Shown in pieces: positions 26,719 to 40,410 of a DNA stretch of 64,000 nucleotides. A program made the translations under genes and the position numbers. Below the pieces are notes generated by a model, which was given only the letters and a program-made list of their open reading frames with translations, ran no database searches and was not told the DNA's origin. Source of the DNA: Whitmania pigra (taxonomy: Eukaryota > Annelida > Clitellata > Hirudinida > Haemopidae); contig JAJTWR010000266.1 of the NCBI GenBank assembly GCA_021613335.1, positions 1,864,501-1,928,500 of the forward strand. The letters run 5' to 3'. Each line of letters starts with the position of its first letter. Position 1 is the first letter of the stretch.

Positions 26719-27724
26719 GCATCAATAAACCACGATGATGCTTACTGCTGTAATTTAGATTAACTTTTAATCGACACTCACACGAAATCATAACAAAATT
26801 CATATTAACATATCTCCGCCTCCGCCTATAATAATTCGATCTTGATAATAACAATAACATTAATTAATTATAATATTAATATTAATAGTAATGAATATCG
26901 GTGAGCCGGAAAATAATTCCGGAGATGAATGGCCCATTTTGTGATGGACGACTCCACCTTAGGCCCGGCACCTTGCGAGCAAAAACAATATCTCGGTCAA
27001 AGGTTAAGAATAAAACGAGGTCGCGATAATCTGGGTCGTGTCGGACAGTCTATCATTTCTACGGCGTGTTTATGCGCTCCCTCGCCTCCGTTTTATCTCC
27101 TTTTTGTGTTGGAGTTTCGCAAGTTGCTATGACGATCCCGAATATTTAGGGTATTCCCCGGTACTAGGTGTTGTTGCTAGAAATAGCCTTAAGATTACAT
27201 TAAAAATTAATTTGAATGATCCAAACATGTTAATTATGTATCGATTATAGATTTAGTGTATTAATCCGTTGTATTAATGTAAGTATCCTAACGGTGATAA
27301 AACATTCATAGATTCCTGCTGATAAGTCTTATAAACACAAATATTATCACTTTATCAATCCAATCATTGTTTAGTATAATAAAACATATGAAAACAAATG
27401 AAATTGAATGAAATTATATTAAAAAGATAGCATGCAATATCCAATTTAAACCAATAAATCCAAGTATTGCAACCACAGTTAATCGTTATAAATAATTTCC
27501 TATTTAAATAACCCCAAATCGTATTGCCGCCATAATAGCACCATTCCACTGGCTACTCCAATTACACGCTCATTCTTAATCATTTCAATGAAGGCGCTGG
27601 GTCTCACCCATTTTATCGCTCGCCTGGACCAAAGAACTCGCGAACATGGACAATAAAATCTCGCAGACGGAACAATCTGAGCAAATTGGCCGATCAGGAC
27701 TTTGGGGAAAATTCCGAGTGGGGT
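24302..27724. other. Gene-free unique DNA with GC-richer islands
   Basis: Contains unique islands at about 24830-25060, 25180-26060 and 26900-27130 with repeated GACGCC and GCGCC phrases, a TCACGTGAT E-box at 25236 and CCAAT-like ATTGGCC boxes near 25260 and 25570. No intact coding exon seen. Cis-regulatory function for scratch or RPRD2 is possible but is only an inference. Confidence 0.4.
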
Positions 27725-28020
27725 GATGATCAGAAGATGAGTAAATGAGTGAATGAATGAATAAATAAATAAATAAATGCTTGAATGAATGAAAGTGGAT
27801 GAATGAATTATTGAATGAATAAATGAATGCATGAATGATTGAATGAGTAGTAGTGCAAACGACTGATAGATGGAAATGTCAATTAATGAATGAAAGGATG
27901 GATGAGTGAATCATCGGATGAGTGGATGAATGAATGGATGGCTGACTGAATACATGCATGGATGGTTGACTGAATGCATGCATGGATGGATAGACGGATG
28001 GATCGGTGGATGGGGAGTTG
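27725..28020. repeat. Imperfect GAAT/GGAT tetranucleotide array
   Basis: Diverged runs of GAATGAAT grading into GGATGGAT, about 300 bp. Confidence 0.9.
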
Positions 28021-28195
28021 TTGGATGGGGATTAAAAACGCGAATAAATTCCCGAGTGATTGCCTTGCAAATGACGCAAAGTTCGAAGTGTCCTCTCCAA
28101 TCGAGTAGCGCCAAACTCAATCAGAAGCGCTTTCCTCCGATTAATTCCTCAGATTAGCGGGCGCTTGTTTCTCTGCTCCATTTTTACATCTATCA

Positions 28196-28384
<189 letters not shown>

Positions 28385-29559
28385 ATTTCGTTAGTACAAT
28401 CTTTTGATGAATATTGATTTAATCAACGTCATCCTCCTTCTGAACCTCAGTGTGATTGATTAACATTAACTCGATGTCATTAAGTGAATGAGCTATAAGC
28501 AGCTATCAGTGAACACAGAAAACCTCATCGTCGTCATCATCATCATCGTCGTCGTCGTCGTCATCATCATCATCATTGTCATCACCATTCCACATAAAAG
28601 GACACTGAGAGTCACCGAGGCATCACCTTGGCAGGACATGTGCACGTGGAGCGGATGTTCGTTCACGCTTGGATGATCAGAATTCTCGAGTATTTGTTGC
28701 TCCGTCTGAATGAACACCCTGACGTGTGGTGATCGATGCATCCTCGCTGCCTGAATTGCTCTCAGTTTGCCTAAGTACCCTCCTCAGTCACTCCATTTTA
28801 GGAACTTTTTCCGGAGTAAAATATCGATCGAAATCAAAATGCGATTTAAATTATAATTTTATGGTAATTCTAATTATTAATGACTAGTTTATCAATCACG
28901 TCAACAAAAGTAAATATCAACAGACCAATCAATAATCAACTCATTAATGAATGAAGTGTACAAGTTATTTATTAATTAACAAATAACTAAATCATTAGAT
29001 ATTTAACTAATTAGTTAATTATTAGACAGATCATCAAATCAATAATTAAAGAAACAATTATATAAATCGAATCATCAATCATCCTAGCCGTGGGTTCTTG
29101 ATGAGCTCTGCTTAATGACACCATTCCATCTCCTCTCAGTCCACGTGACTTCTTTGAAATGGAGTGAAAAATGACAGCCGAGTCTCCTCCCGAAACACCC
29201 ACTGAGTAGAAACAGCGATGATTGAGTGCCATTCTCCCCACGGCGTTTCCAAAACAAAGAATTGAGGAGTTTATCGTCATCGCGTTTATCGAGCGAGTGG
29301 ACAGTCGGAGTTGAGTGGGGAAGGAGAGCGTGATTGGCTGGGATATTACTATATTATTATATTACTTTCAATTATTATAATTATATTAATTATTATTATT
29401 ATTATTATTATATTAATTTCAAATATTTTTTCAAGAGTTCGTCCGATTAAGTAGAATAGTACTGTTGAATGGGTTTTTCATAATTTATTGACTTAAAATC
29501 GAAATAAACGTCAATTATTTTCAGATGGATGATTCTTCCATAAAAAATTATTTGATTGT

Positions 29560-29650
29560 AACTTCATTTATATAGCGCCATATGTAAGGCACTTCTTGTA
29601 ACCATTTATATAGCACTCCTTTACAAAGGCGCTTGTGGCAGTGCAGGCTG
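29560..29650. repeat. Duplicated TTTATATAGC element
   Basis: Two adjacent related units begin CATTTATATAGC at about 29566 and 29604, each followed by an AAGGC.C phrase. The wording resembles dispersed repeats in several marine invertebrate genomes as I remember them; not assigned to a family. Confidence 0.4.
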
Positions 29651-30094
29651 GGTTTCGAACACGACACATTACGACTGTTGCCATTATTGCCGTATGCAGG
29701 CACGTAAATCTATGGTCAATGATTTAGTTATGATAATGATTTATTTATTTCTCCAATTGAATAAACAAAAACTAAAATGGAACGCGTTAAGGTGGATTTA
29801 GGATAAAAATCAAAAATAAATTAAATCACTTGAAAGAGAATATTTACTTTCAAATCTTCAACGAATTGAAACAGTTTTTAATGCCGTGATACCTCAGTGT
29901 CACAGAAACACTTTCACATCCGATCACGTGTCCAGGTGTGCGGACAACCTGTAGTGACGGGGATTACTTGTCAATCGTTTTTTAGTTCCGGTATTAGCAT
30001 GCGTAAAAACCAGTGATGCTTAAAATGAACATTTTTGTATTTAAGAAATAAGTGGGGTTAATGGCGTCCTAAAAATCAAAAGCAATTGTTATTA

Positions 30095-30436
<342 letters not shown>

Positions 30437-30775
30437 AAGGCACAGCATCGCTAACAAATACAATTAATGAAGCGCCAAATGTTACCAATAAATACATAAT
30501 CATTTGCATCGTAAAACATGCATACATCCTGAAATGCATCGTAAGATGTAAACACGGGCAATGAGGATGTAAATGAATGACTTAAAACACCCGCCACAGA
30601 GACCTGTTGTGGACAACTGCATTTCCAGACACGCATCACTGAGCGCCTGGCTTCTCGCTAAGAATGATGTTCTGGCCGTTCCGCATCAATGGATGATGAC
30701 GGCGGCGGCGAATACACCATCTACAGTCGGTGGATTTTGGCCAGGAAGAGCAAAAAAAAGATGTGTTAATGAGAT

Positions 30776-30915
30776 AATGATAATGATAATGGTGATGATG
30801 ATGATGATAAGAGGGTAGATGATGATGATGATAAGAGGATAGATGATGATGATGATAAGAGGATAGATGATGATGATAAGAGGATAGATGATGATGATGA
30901 GGATGATATTGGTGA
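30776..30915. repeat. GAT-rich minisatellite
   Basis: Four units of about 21-24 bp, each with GATGATGAT followed by AAGAGGATA; the unit length varies by whole GAT triplets. Confidence 0.85.
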
Positions 30916-31219
30916 TGATGCTGATCATGATATCTCAGATCACAACTTCAGTGAATGAGCACATGCATCACTCTCTGTCACACTCGTTCGGTTTCTATGA
31001 GTAACAGTTACCAAGGCGCCGACGCCATTCCAATCACGTGATGTTCTTTTTATGGCGCTCGGATGCTTTTAAGGAATGAAGAGAACTGGCGCAATAATAT
31101 TTTCAGGCGCCCAATGACTCGGAACACCCTCCTTCCTCCGCCCACAATGTAGTCCAATCCTGCTTATTGCTGGCTGTCAGAAATCAACAATGAGTGAGTG
31201 AAGAACTAGGATGATTGAA

Positions 31220-31274
<55 letters not shown>

Positions 31275-31275
31275 C

Positions 31276-31312
<37 letters not shown>
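31220..31312. repeat. (GAT)n microsatellite
   Basis: About 31 units with one GAC interruption. Related short arrays: TCC/TCA at 31462-31540 and GAT/GAC at 31685-31752. Confidence 0.96.
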
Positions 31313-31894
31313 GTACTGATCATGATGGTGGTTGATATGGCAATGGTGGTTATGATGTTGAATTTGCAATAGGCGTAAGTGATAAGTCTCCTAGGAGCTA
31401 ATGAACGATGGAAGGAGCAATGAAAAACTAAAGGTGATAAGAACTCACGTTCATCCCACTTATCCTCCTCCTCCTCCTCCTCCTCCTCCTCCTCCTACTC
31501 ATCCTACTCATCATCATCATCATCGTCGTCGTCGTCATCCTCGTAAATGATGACCACACGTTCGTCAGTGACGTCACATATGTCAAGTCACGTGCCACTG
31601 ACCGCCATCTTTGATTCGATTCTTTGATCTCAGCAGCGGAGGGCAGAGGCTGAGCACAAACAAAGCCAAAAATAACAAGCAAAATGATGATGATGATGAC
31701 GACGACGACAATGTTGATGATGATGATGATGGCGATGGTGATAGTGATGGTAGTTTAGCGGTAATGAATCTGCGGCCCAAAAAGATAATTTAGAGGTACC
31801 AATTGGGGTGGTTTTATACCTGTTGGGCTTTTATCATTATTACCTTGCCACGGTTCACTAACTCTCCATAACCAACCATTCGCGTCCACGACAG

Positions 31895-31909
31895 CGTCAC
31901 CATGGCAAC
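31895..31909. promoter_or_regulatory. RFX X-box-like palindrome
   Basis: CGTCACCATGGCAAC fits the RFX X-box (two inverted GTTGCC/GTNACC half-sites meeting at CCATGG). X-boxes mark ciliary and neuronal genes; it lies about 4.5 kb 3' of the scratch stop codon. Match by eye only. Confidence 0.45.
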
Positions 31910-31964
31910 ACAACATGGAAACACGTAACGGAGCAATCTAGTCGCTATCAGCGAGGGGTTCGGT

Positions 31965-31993
31965 CAGGTGTGACGATTAATCGTCAACACCTG
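31965..31993. promoter_or_regulatory. 29-bp imperfect palindrome with AGGTGTGA / CACCT arms
   Basis: CAGGTGTGACG and its inverted partner flank ATTAAT; another ACAGGTG follows at 32004-32010. CAGGTG is the site bound by Snail/Scratch repressors, and inverted AGGTGTGA is also a T-box palindrome. Either reading makes this a plausible regulatory site near scratch. Confidence 0.45.
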
Positions 31994-32456
31994 CAGTGCT
32001 CGAACAGGTGCTCGACTTGTTGGCTTTCATGGTTATTTTGAACGATTCACAAGATTATTTAATTGCCTTGACTCTGTACTAGAAGAGGTTGTAGGATTTA
32101 AATTATAGTACTTGAGTATTAATTAATGTTTTTTTTATAACCATCATTTATTATAACCATTATTATTTAGTAACTAGTATTAATTAATTGGAGATGGAAG
32201 CCAATTAAAGAGAAATGAACATGTCGAAGCGCAGCCTGAATATCAACAGTGACTTGCTGATAATGATCCAGTCAGGCGTGACGACAGAGGTCACGCAATC
32301 TCCCACGTGACATGTGTCAGCCAATGAGGCATCGCCGCTCCGAGCGGCCATGTGCAGATGGAAATGAATGCCTTTCCGGTCCTAGTGTTTGCTTTAAAAG
32401 AACAAGTGGATTGCAATGCATTCCCGTGAATCCATGCACGAGCGAGTCAAATCGAC

Positions 32457-32457
32457 C

Positions 32458-32490
<33 letters not shown>

Positions 32491-32530
32491 TATTATTATT
32501 ATTATTATATTATTATTATTATTATTATTT
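32457..32530. repeat. (ATT)n microsatellite
   Basis: About 24 units with two frame slips. Confidence 0.95.
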
Positions 32531-32768
32531 GCCTAGATTAATAATTGTCTTTTTTTTTAATTTTTTAATGTTTTTCATTATTCCTTGAGAAATGTTCTTC
32601 GCCATCTTCGAGCGACTTATAATTTCCTCCAATCAATGAAGAAGTCGTTTCACTTCCGGCACGTTTATCTCGACTCTCATTGGTCGATCATACACATCCT
32701 ATGACGTAATCGATATCTGACGCCGCTTTATAATTACTGTGTCATCCAACCGAATATTTATAAGTGCC

Positions 32769-33177
32769 ATGATGAGGATGACGATGAAGATGGTGATGAT
32801 GATGACGACGAAGATGATGATGATGATGATGATGATAAGAATGATTAGGTCTTTTTTAAATGATATGATTAAACATCGTTTAGTTATCGGAGGTGCCAAT
32901 CTGACATGTCACCATCCGTCATCGTCATTATCATTGCTCTTCTTCACATCCTCCTCCTCCTCATCATCATCATCACCAATATCATCAACAACATTATTAT
33001 CATCACCAATATCATCAACATCATTATTATCATCACCAATACCATCATCATCATCATCATCACCATTATCATCAACATCATTATTATCATCATCAACATC
33101 ATCAACATCATCATCACCATTATCATCAACATCATTATTATCATCACCATCATTATCATCATCATCACCATCAGCGC
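32769..33177. repeat. GAT array facing a compound CAT/CAA/ATT minisatellite
   Basis: A GAT/GAC run (32769-32846) is followed by unique DNA, then by a CAT-rich block (32940-33177) with a loose repeat of about 30 bp reading CACCAATATCATCAACATC. The two parts are in opposite orientation and could pair. Confidence 0.9.
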
Positions 33178-33327
33178 ACCATCATTATTTTGATTCTGTG
33201 CAAAGAACTTTCAGTGGCGACGATAATCGAATGAAGCGTTGCTTAATTTTTTTCGCCAATAAAAACGCAGATGGTCAATTACTGCTCCATTCATAACATC
33301 CACACTCCCTACATCCATTTCTTGGTG

Positions 33328-33497
33328 GATGGATGGGTGAATGGGAATGGATTGATGGATGGATGGATGGATGGATGGATGGATGGATGGATGGATGGAT
33401 GGATGGATGGAAGGGTGAATGGATTGATGGATGGATGGATGGATGGATGGATGAGTAGATTGATGGATGGAAGGGTGAATGGATTGATGGATGGATG
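33328..33497. repeat. (GGAT)n tetranucleotide array with higher-order units
   Basis: Runs of GGATGGAT are punctuated by GAAGGGTGAATGGATTGAT, which recurs at about 33410 and 33470, so the array expanded in larger blocks. Confidence 0.95.
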
Positions 33498-33736
33498 AAA
33501 GAAATAAGAAATGCGTGATGAGATGAACTGAATAAATGTGATATGCTATGATGAAATTACGCATGATTGTGAAAAAAATATTGTCAATTCCATCGTATAT
33601 ATTATGAAGTATAATTATAACATTACAATGATTAATATTATTCTTAATTATTGTTTTTGTTGATGTTCCAACTTTTTAACAAAAATATAAGTATTGGAAA
33701 TACATGCTAGGGCACAATTCCTTGCTGTTATAGCAG

Positions 33737-34062
<326 letters not shown>

Positions 34063-34527
34063 CTCTGACCTTTGAAGTCAGTTCGCGGGCGTGAACAATG
34101 TTATCGTGGTTTCATTATATTTCTCATTGTTGCCAAAACAAACTCTGTTGAAGAAGAGGTGGAGTATAAGCGATGACAATCATCATGATCATCATCATCA
34201 CCATTACATCAATACCACTATACGATCGTCATCATCATTATCTTCGTAGTCGTCGTCATCTTTTGGCGCACTTGTCATCCCCATTGTCGACGTCATATCT
34301 GACGCCGCCGTCGCTTCGTCGTCGTCGTCGTCATCTCGTTTGATTCCTGTTGACCTATGACCTCTGTGGGCGATGACCCGAGGCAAGGTTGAAACGATGG
34401 CCACTCGATCTGGCGAGTCACGTGATAAGAACTTCAATGGCGATGAGCGTGATGTTACATCAAACAGACTGCTTAGTGAACGGAGCTCACTGTACGTGTG
34501 AAGATGATGAGTAGGACGAAGACGATT

Positions 34528-34558
<31 letters not shown>

Positions 34559-34765
34559 CGACGACGACGACGGCGACGTTGATGATGATGATGATGACGA
34601 TGATGATGACAAAGACGATGATGGCGGTACATGATCATCCCCGAACATCCATCCTTCAATCTCTCCGTGGAAGTACTCATTGCATCGTTGGCTTGAGGAG
34701 TTCGGGCGAGCAAACAGTTTGGAAAGATAGGAAGGAGATATTAAGAAATGTGTGAGCCGTCAAGA

Positions 34766-34850
34766 ATGATGGATGGATGAATGGATGGGTGAATGGGTGA
34801 ATGGGTGAGTGGATGGATGGATTGGTGAGTGGATGGATGGGTATGCAAGT
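34766..34850. repeat. (GGAT)n / GGGTGAAT array
   Basis: Imperfect tetranucleotide run; an ATCC-type relative lies at 35153-35222 in reverse orientation. Confidence 0.85.
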
Positions 34851-35707
34851 GGACTTATTGAGGGATACATGGATAGATGGACAGACGGAGATAGGAATGA
34901 ATGAGCTGATGAGCTGTCGATACGAAGGTTGCTGCAATCGATGTACACGAAATGGACCGATAGAATGATAGAAAGGCGATAAAAAAAACATCAATGGTTG
35001 ATTCTCACCTGTATCGATTCAATCAACCTGTACTATTTCCTTACCCACCTTGTTTACCTTAGCAGCATATTCACAAACCCGATGCAACCTCTAGTTATAC
35101 AAAGTCTAGTCAGGCAATGACGCTATTTGTTATTCTCCAAATCCATCCAATCCAGCCACCCACCCATCCATCTATCCACCCTCCAACCATTCATTCATTC
35201 ATTCATCTACCTATCCGTCTGACCATTGTTTTATAAATACTCGCAATAAAATAAAATAAGATAAAAAGTTCAAATAAAGTTGAAATACTGATGACGTTTC
35301 CACGCCAATGATGATTGAGAGAAACTTTTGGGATGATGACAGATTCTACGGCAAATTTATTGCTTTAAAAAAGAATAATAATCATCATAATCATCATCGT
35401 CTTCTTAACTAATTATTATTTAATATTTACAATATTTACAAAGATCTAGCCAATAAACGGTTAAGAGTTTCTGCAACTAACTTTCTACAATTATAACTAA
35501 TGTATTTTTAAATAATATATAAAAAATATATAAAATAATTAATTTAATGTTCAATAATTATTTTAATTCAAATGTTTGCGAAGCCTTTACGAATTTCGAA
35601 GTAAAAGTGATTATGTAAAGATCAGGTGACGTTTGGCTTACCTGTTTATCAATACAGGTCAAGCCATTACAAGCTGGAATTGGCACACTTGATTATGTAC
35701 ATTGTCA

Positions 35708-35723
35708 AGGTGTGTGCACACCT
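35708..35723. promoter_or_regulatory. Inverted AGGTGTG/CACACCT pair
   Basis: AGGTGTG and CACACCT separated by two bases, a T-box-type palindrome. CAGGTG sites flank it at about 35624 and 35765. The spot is just 3' of the scratch gene. Confidence 0.45.
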
Positions 35724-36372
35724 TTACGATTTACGAATCAGCCAAGTTCAAACATCAGATTTGACAGGTGTCATATTCATGTCGGCAAAAGATTATGTTG
35801 TTATTTTTTTTTTATTAGAATTAAAATAAAATTATTGTTATTACTGGAGCTGCCATTATCTATATTTCTAAAGATTAAATAAAATTTTCTCATAAAATCA
35901 AGAAAATTAGTTTTCATAAATTTTATTCAAAAAACAACAGCAAAAAAAGGAAAATATTTACAAGCGGATATTTGAAATTCAATAATTTTCTTAAAATCTG
36001 CGAACATAGACGCAAGAGCATTTGAAAAATCAAAGAAGAATGTCAACGATGATGGACTAGAGCAAAAAATGCTGAGCGATAAAACCGGGGGAAGCCACTC
36101 ATAAACAAATGGGCGTGGAAGAATCAAAAAATGTCGAATTAATTAATTAATTTATTAATTAAAAAAAAAACAAAACGATAACAACTGGTAAAATATTTTC
36201 TACATTCAGTTAAGTAGTTAATAATAAATAAAAATATTGCGAATTAAATCTAATTCTACCTTTTCCAACAAATAAAGTCAGCCTATCTATGAGTGATGTG
36301 TGCTTAAAATTGACGACGACACGGAATAAATATTGCTTTTATACACGATTCCATGGTTTCATACAAAATCGA

Positions 36373-39190
36373 TCAATAAACAGTGAGGTAGTTAACAGAA
36401 GCAGAACTGTTCTTAATGTTGTTGTTGCTGTTTTTGTTGTTGTTGTTGTTGTTGCTGTTGCTGCTGATGTCGACATCAACTGCGTTGTCGTTGAGATAGT
36501 TGTTGCTGTTGCTGTTGTAAATCTTGTAGGTCGCATCATCATCATCATCATCGTCGTCGTTGTCGTTGTTGCTGTTATTGTTCTTGCTACCAAAGGTGGA
36601 CATCCGTTGATAAAATTCCTTCTCGAAATTTCCACCAGCCACGTTATCACCACACGAGCCTACGTCTCCGGCACCGACTGAACCTGAAGCGCCGCCATCG
36701 TTGACGCCGTTATTGGCGCCACTTCCCATGACGCTACAGCTGCTGTTACTGCAGCTGGCGTCAAGTTTCGCGGCTGCTTCGTCGTCCTTGTAGCAGGCCG
36801 ACTCCTGGTGCTTGTTGAGGTAGGCTTTGAGAGCGAAAGACTTGCAGCATCTCTTGCAGGTGTGCAGCTTAAAACTCGAGTGGGTTTGCATGTGAGCCCT
36901 CAGGTTCGATCGGTCCGCAAAGGCTTTGCCGCAGTGGGCGCATCCGAACGGCTTCTCGCCGGTGTGGCTGCGCAGGTGTCCTTGGAGAAGCCACGGTCGG
37001 CTGAAAGATTTCTGACAAACACGGCACTGGTACTTGAGGTCGTGGGTCAAGACATGCATGCTCAGAGCCGGCATGCTTACGTAGACCTTGCCACAATGAG
37101 GGCACCTCTTTGCCTGCTGGCTATCCAGGCTGCGATGGGTTTGCTTGTGTCTGGAAAGGTTGCTCGATGTGGCGTAGTGTTTACCGCACTCGCTGCACTT
37201 GTATCGCGTCCGATTGTCGCTCGATTGCCCGAGGAGATGCTGGGCAATCGTGAAAAACTGCTGCTGGTATCCGCTCTTGGAGCTCGTGCTTTCGGGATTT
37301 GTGGCGGACCTACTCGTGGAAATGTTGGAATGATCACCAGACGCGGAAGAATCCATGGAGGAGGTGAGGTCTGATTGCTGGTTGTTGACGGTGCTCAGGA
37401 GCAGGCTCTGGTTCCGGCGTTTCGAACGACCGTCGCTGACGAAAAACGCATCGTACGTGTAGCCAATGGTGACACCTTCCTGGAAGGAACTGCTACGCTT
37501 TGTGGCGCTGCGCCTGACGCCGTTGACGCTTGACTTTGAGGAAGCGCTGCTCTTATTGACGGAATCGGCCGATGCTTTGCAGTTGTTGCTGTTGCTGTTG
37601 CCGGTTTCAGAGTTTTCGTAGAAGTTGCCCGAGAACTTGCTGGCATGGTAAGCGATCTTGTTCGTCGACCTGGATTGATTTGACGAGTTCTGATTGACCG
37701 TCAAGTTGTTCAGCGCATTGGACGTCACTTTGAAAGTCTGGCTGGGTTTTTCCATCTCAACCGGAGAAACAGGACTTGGAAAACTTTTCTGGAAAGAATC
37801 CACAGTCACAGTGGAATGATGCTTTGTTGACGGGGTTGCTGTCGCTGCCCTCTTGCCATGGTCAGCTATGCCATCGGGTGTCATTTTGTGAATGCTGGTG
37901 GGCGGAGTTAAAGCCTGAGGAGGAGGAGTCATGATTTGAAGGTTACCATAGTTACCCTGCTGGTACGATGTGAGAGGGTAAAGGTGAGAAAGTGCAGGCT
38001 GATAAAGGTTGGTCAGGTTCATGTTGGAAGCCCTATAAAGGACTCTCTCGTCGAATACCATTGGTCGGAAAAAGAAAGATGATTGATGGAAGGGGTGCAG
38101 GTATTGCGGAGGAAAAAATGGATTGGAAAACATGTGTATGGGAGTTATGGATGCTGGAATAATTTAATATTATTTTAATTAATCAAATTAAATTTATTTA
38201 AATAAAATTATTTTCAATATTAATTTCTGGAAATGACGAGTATGTGTCAGCGTTAATCGTGATTTCCGTACAATAAGAAATTAAAATTAATACTATTTCG
38301 AAAATGATCAGGAACATCAAGAAATTATCACAAAAATAATTTACTTTGTTTGAAACATGCGCGATTTAAAAAATACATATAAAATTAATTGCGGTGTTTA
38401 TTTTCGTTCTCCCGCCAAATTATAATTTTTAAAAATTACCATCAAATTTAGAAGATCCGCCATGTTGAGCATCACCCAGCTTTCGGTTCTGATCAACATT
38501 TCCAGCACTTCTGGGCTCCAAATCTTTTGGCGGGGACCAAATCTTTCTTCTGATATCGCTCAGTCCCTTTGAGGTCTTTGGCTGCGATGGTCTTACGGAT
38601 GATGATGACGATGATGACAGCGATGAAGGCGAAGACCACTTAATGGATGAATGTGATGATGATGATGATTTTAAAACGTTGTGTCTTTTCTTTGACAGAC
38701 CGTTTATCGTTGCTGTGTTCGTCCCACAAACCTCCGAGCAGAAAACTATTTTGTTGCCGTTGCTATCGCTATTGTTGTTGTTGTTGTTGTTGAAATTGTC
38801 GTCAGTTGAAATGTAATTGTTTTTGCAGAGACCTAGCCTTGAGACGTCGTTATTCAAGTTGTTTTTGTTGACAGAAGCAAAGACCTCTTTCACGCCCCAG
38901 TGACTTTTAAATTTCACACTTGACTGATCGAGATCTTGACGACCGTTGTTGCGGTCGCCGTTGTTATTGTTGTTGTTGCAATCAAAACTTTTTCTGTGAA
39001 CTTCAGTTATCGATTCACTTTTTAACTCTTTCAACTTTGACCTCGCGCCACATTCCAGGTGCTTAGGGTTTTCTTCAGAGATGCAGGCGCATTCAGGTAC
39101 GACCGCGTTGATGCTGTCTCTTGTTGACATCGTTGCGCGACTGTTCTTCCACTTGTCGTCCTTGAACTTCATGAGGAAGGACCTTGGCAT
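36373..39190 (-). CDS. scrt: Scratch-type SNAG zinc-finger repressor
   Basis: Neuronal transcription repressor of the Snail superfamily. Two exons, 39190-38440 and 38153-36373, join in phase to 843 residues. The protein starts with a SNAG repression motif (MPRSFLMKF). Residues about 568-702 hold five zinc fingers with Scratch-specific wording: [74 protein letters not shown] and [16 protein letters not shown]. The family five-finger array is intact. Unlike vertebrate SCRT1/2 (about 300-350 residues), the region between SNAG and fingers is very long and has Asn, Ser, Lys runs, and a 140-residue Asn/Asp-rich tail follows the fingers. An AATAAA on the minus strand near 35920 fits its poly(A) site. 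Confidence 0.95.
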
Positions 39191-39525
39191 GTCTGTTCCG
39201 ATAGAACAACTTCGGCAGTTGCAATGATGATAATGATGATGATGATGTTGGTGATGGTGATGAAGGGAAAGATGCCAATGGTTAATTTTATCTCAGAGAT
39301 AAGATCGGATCAAAATGTCGGGCATAATAAATAAGATGTTGTTAGATTAAAATTAGATTCCAGAGAAATTTATTTAAAATTTTTCTTTTACTTTTTATGA
39401 TTACATTCGTTACTTCTGAAAAATATTGTTATTAATAATGCTATTTTTTAATTTTCATTAATATTCTTTCTTGAAGTTCTATTCAACTCCTTCATTCAAC
39501 AGCATCCAGGACACACTGGCGGGTC

Positions 39526-39533
39526 TATTTATA
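39526..39533 (-). promoter_or_regulatory. TATA box of scratch
   Basis: TATAAATA on the minus strand, about 335 bp before the scratch start codon. A TCACGTGAT E-box (39551-39559) and a CAGGTG lie within 30 bp. Position makes a core promoter likely; the transcription start is not shown by sequence. Confidence 0.55.
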
Positions 39534-39993
39534 GATGAAGCAGGTGTCTGTCACGTGATATTGTCTCCGAAATCTTTGTGTGTGAAGATGTACTTGTTTT
39601 CATTTTAGGTTGAAATTATCTTGGACAATTCACATCTTCGTGATTAATGTTATTATTATTAATGTTGAGCTTATTGCCACTAATTTTGTCATTAAAATAT
39701 GTTATAAATTTATCGTATTTACGTGCGAATGTCTGATTATTATCAGTCTGTTATTGGTGTATTAAATATTTACATAATCATTTTCAAATTGATTGAACGC
39801 ATAATTGATGCTTGTTAGATTTTTTTTAAAAATGATTTTAAAATAATTTTTGAATTTTAAATACTTTTCTAATTACCCAAATATATCATGGAAGTGATCA
39901 AAAATAATAATAAACATAAGAAATTTACCGATCTTACTTGCCGACCAATGGAAGTTTTGGCTCCGCCCTTCGAGGAAGTCACGTGATGATTAT

Positions 39994-40410
39994 AAATAAG
40001 TTCAACAACTCTCCTTTGCCGTGTCGGAAGATCTGTTGAAAAAATGATCGGTACTTCTTCGTAATTCTCGGTTTTTGAAAAGTAATTTTAACAAATATTA
40101 AGTAAATATATTACGTTTCTAGCTATAATTATATTAATTATCAAATCATTTGCGTTACTTAGTGGTTCATGATTTCTTTATGTACATTCGTTTTCCTTTG
40201 CATTTACTAAGTTAAGATAATATAGCATTTAAACGCCAGTGTTTTGAATGTTTTAAAATTATTTTCTTTCGGTCATAAAAATGTGAGGACCTAAACATCA
40301 TTTTCAACAAGTCGGCCTTGGTATCCCTCACTTTGGCGACCAATAAGAAACAACGGAAGTCCACTGACCACGCCCTTCGACTGTCAGTCAATGAGCAACA
40401 TGCAGTAAGT
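39994..40410. other. Unique AT-rich DNA upstream of scratch
   Basis: A second TATAAATAA (plus strand, near 39991) directly follows a TCACGTGAT at 39979-39987. Otherwise nothing recognised here. From 40411 to 42000 the DNA contains three copies of a 15-bp ACATTAACATTTATT repeat (40669-40713), a G10 run near 40901, and a pair of overlapping open frames at 41125-41535 (minus) and 41132-41314 (plus) that match no family I know. Confidence 0.4.

Noticed and set aside
29620..29690. tRNA-like TTCGA phrase
   Set aside because: No acceptor stem, anticodon arm or D-arm can be formed around it.
33211..33564. HPSIHPSI repeat protein on the minus strand, and similar frames at 27500-28120 and 34677-34994
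   Set aside because: Pure translations of GGAT tetranucleotide arrays with no conserved flanks.
36808..37374. 188-codon plus-strand open frame
   Set aside because: Antisense shadow of the scratch zinc-finger exon, where codon bias keeps the other strand open.
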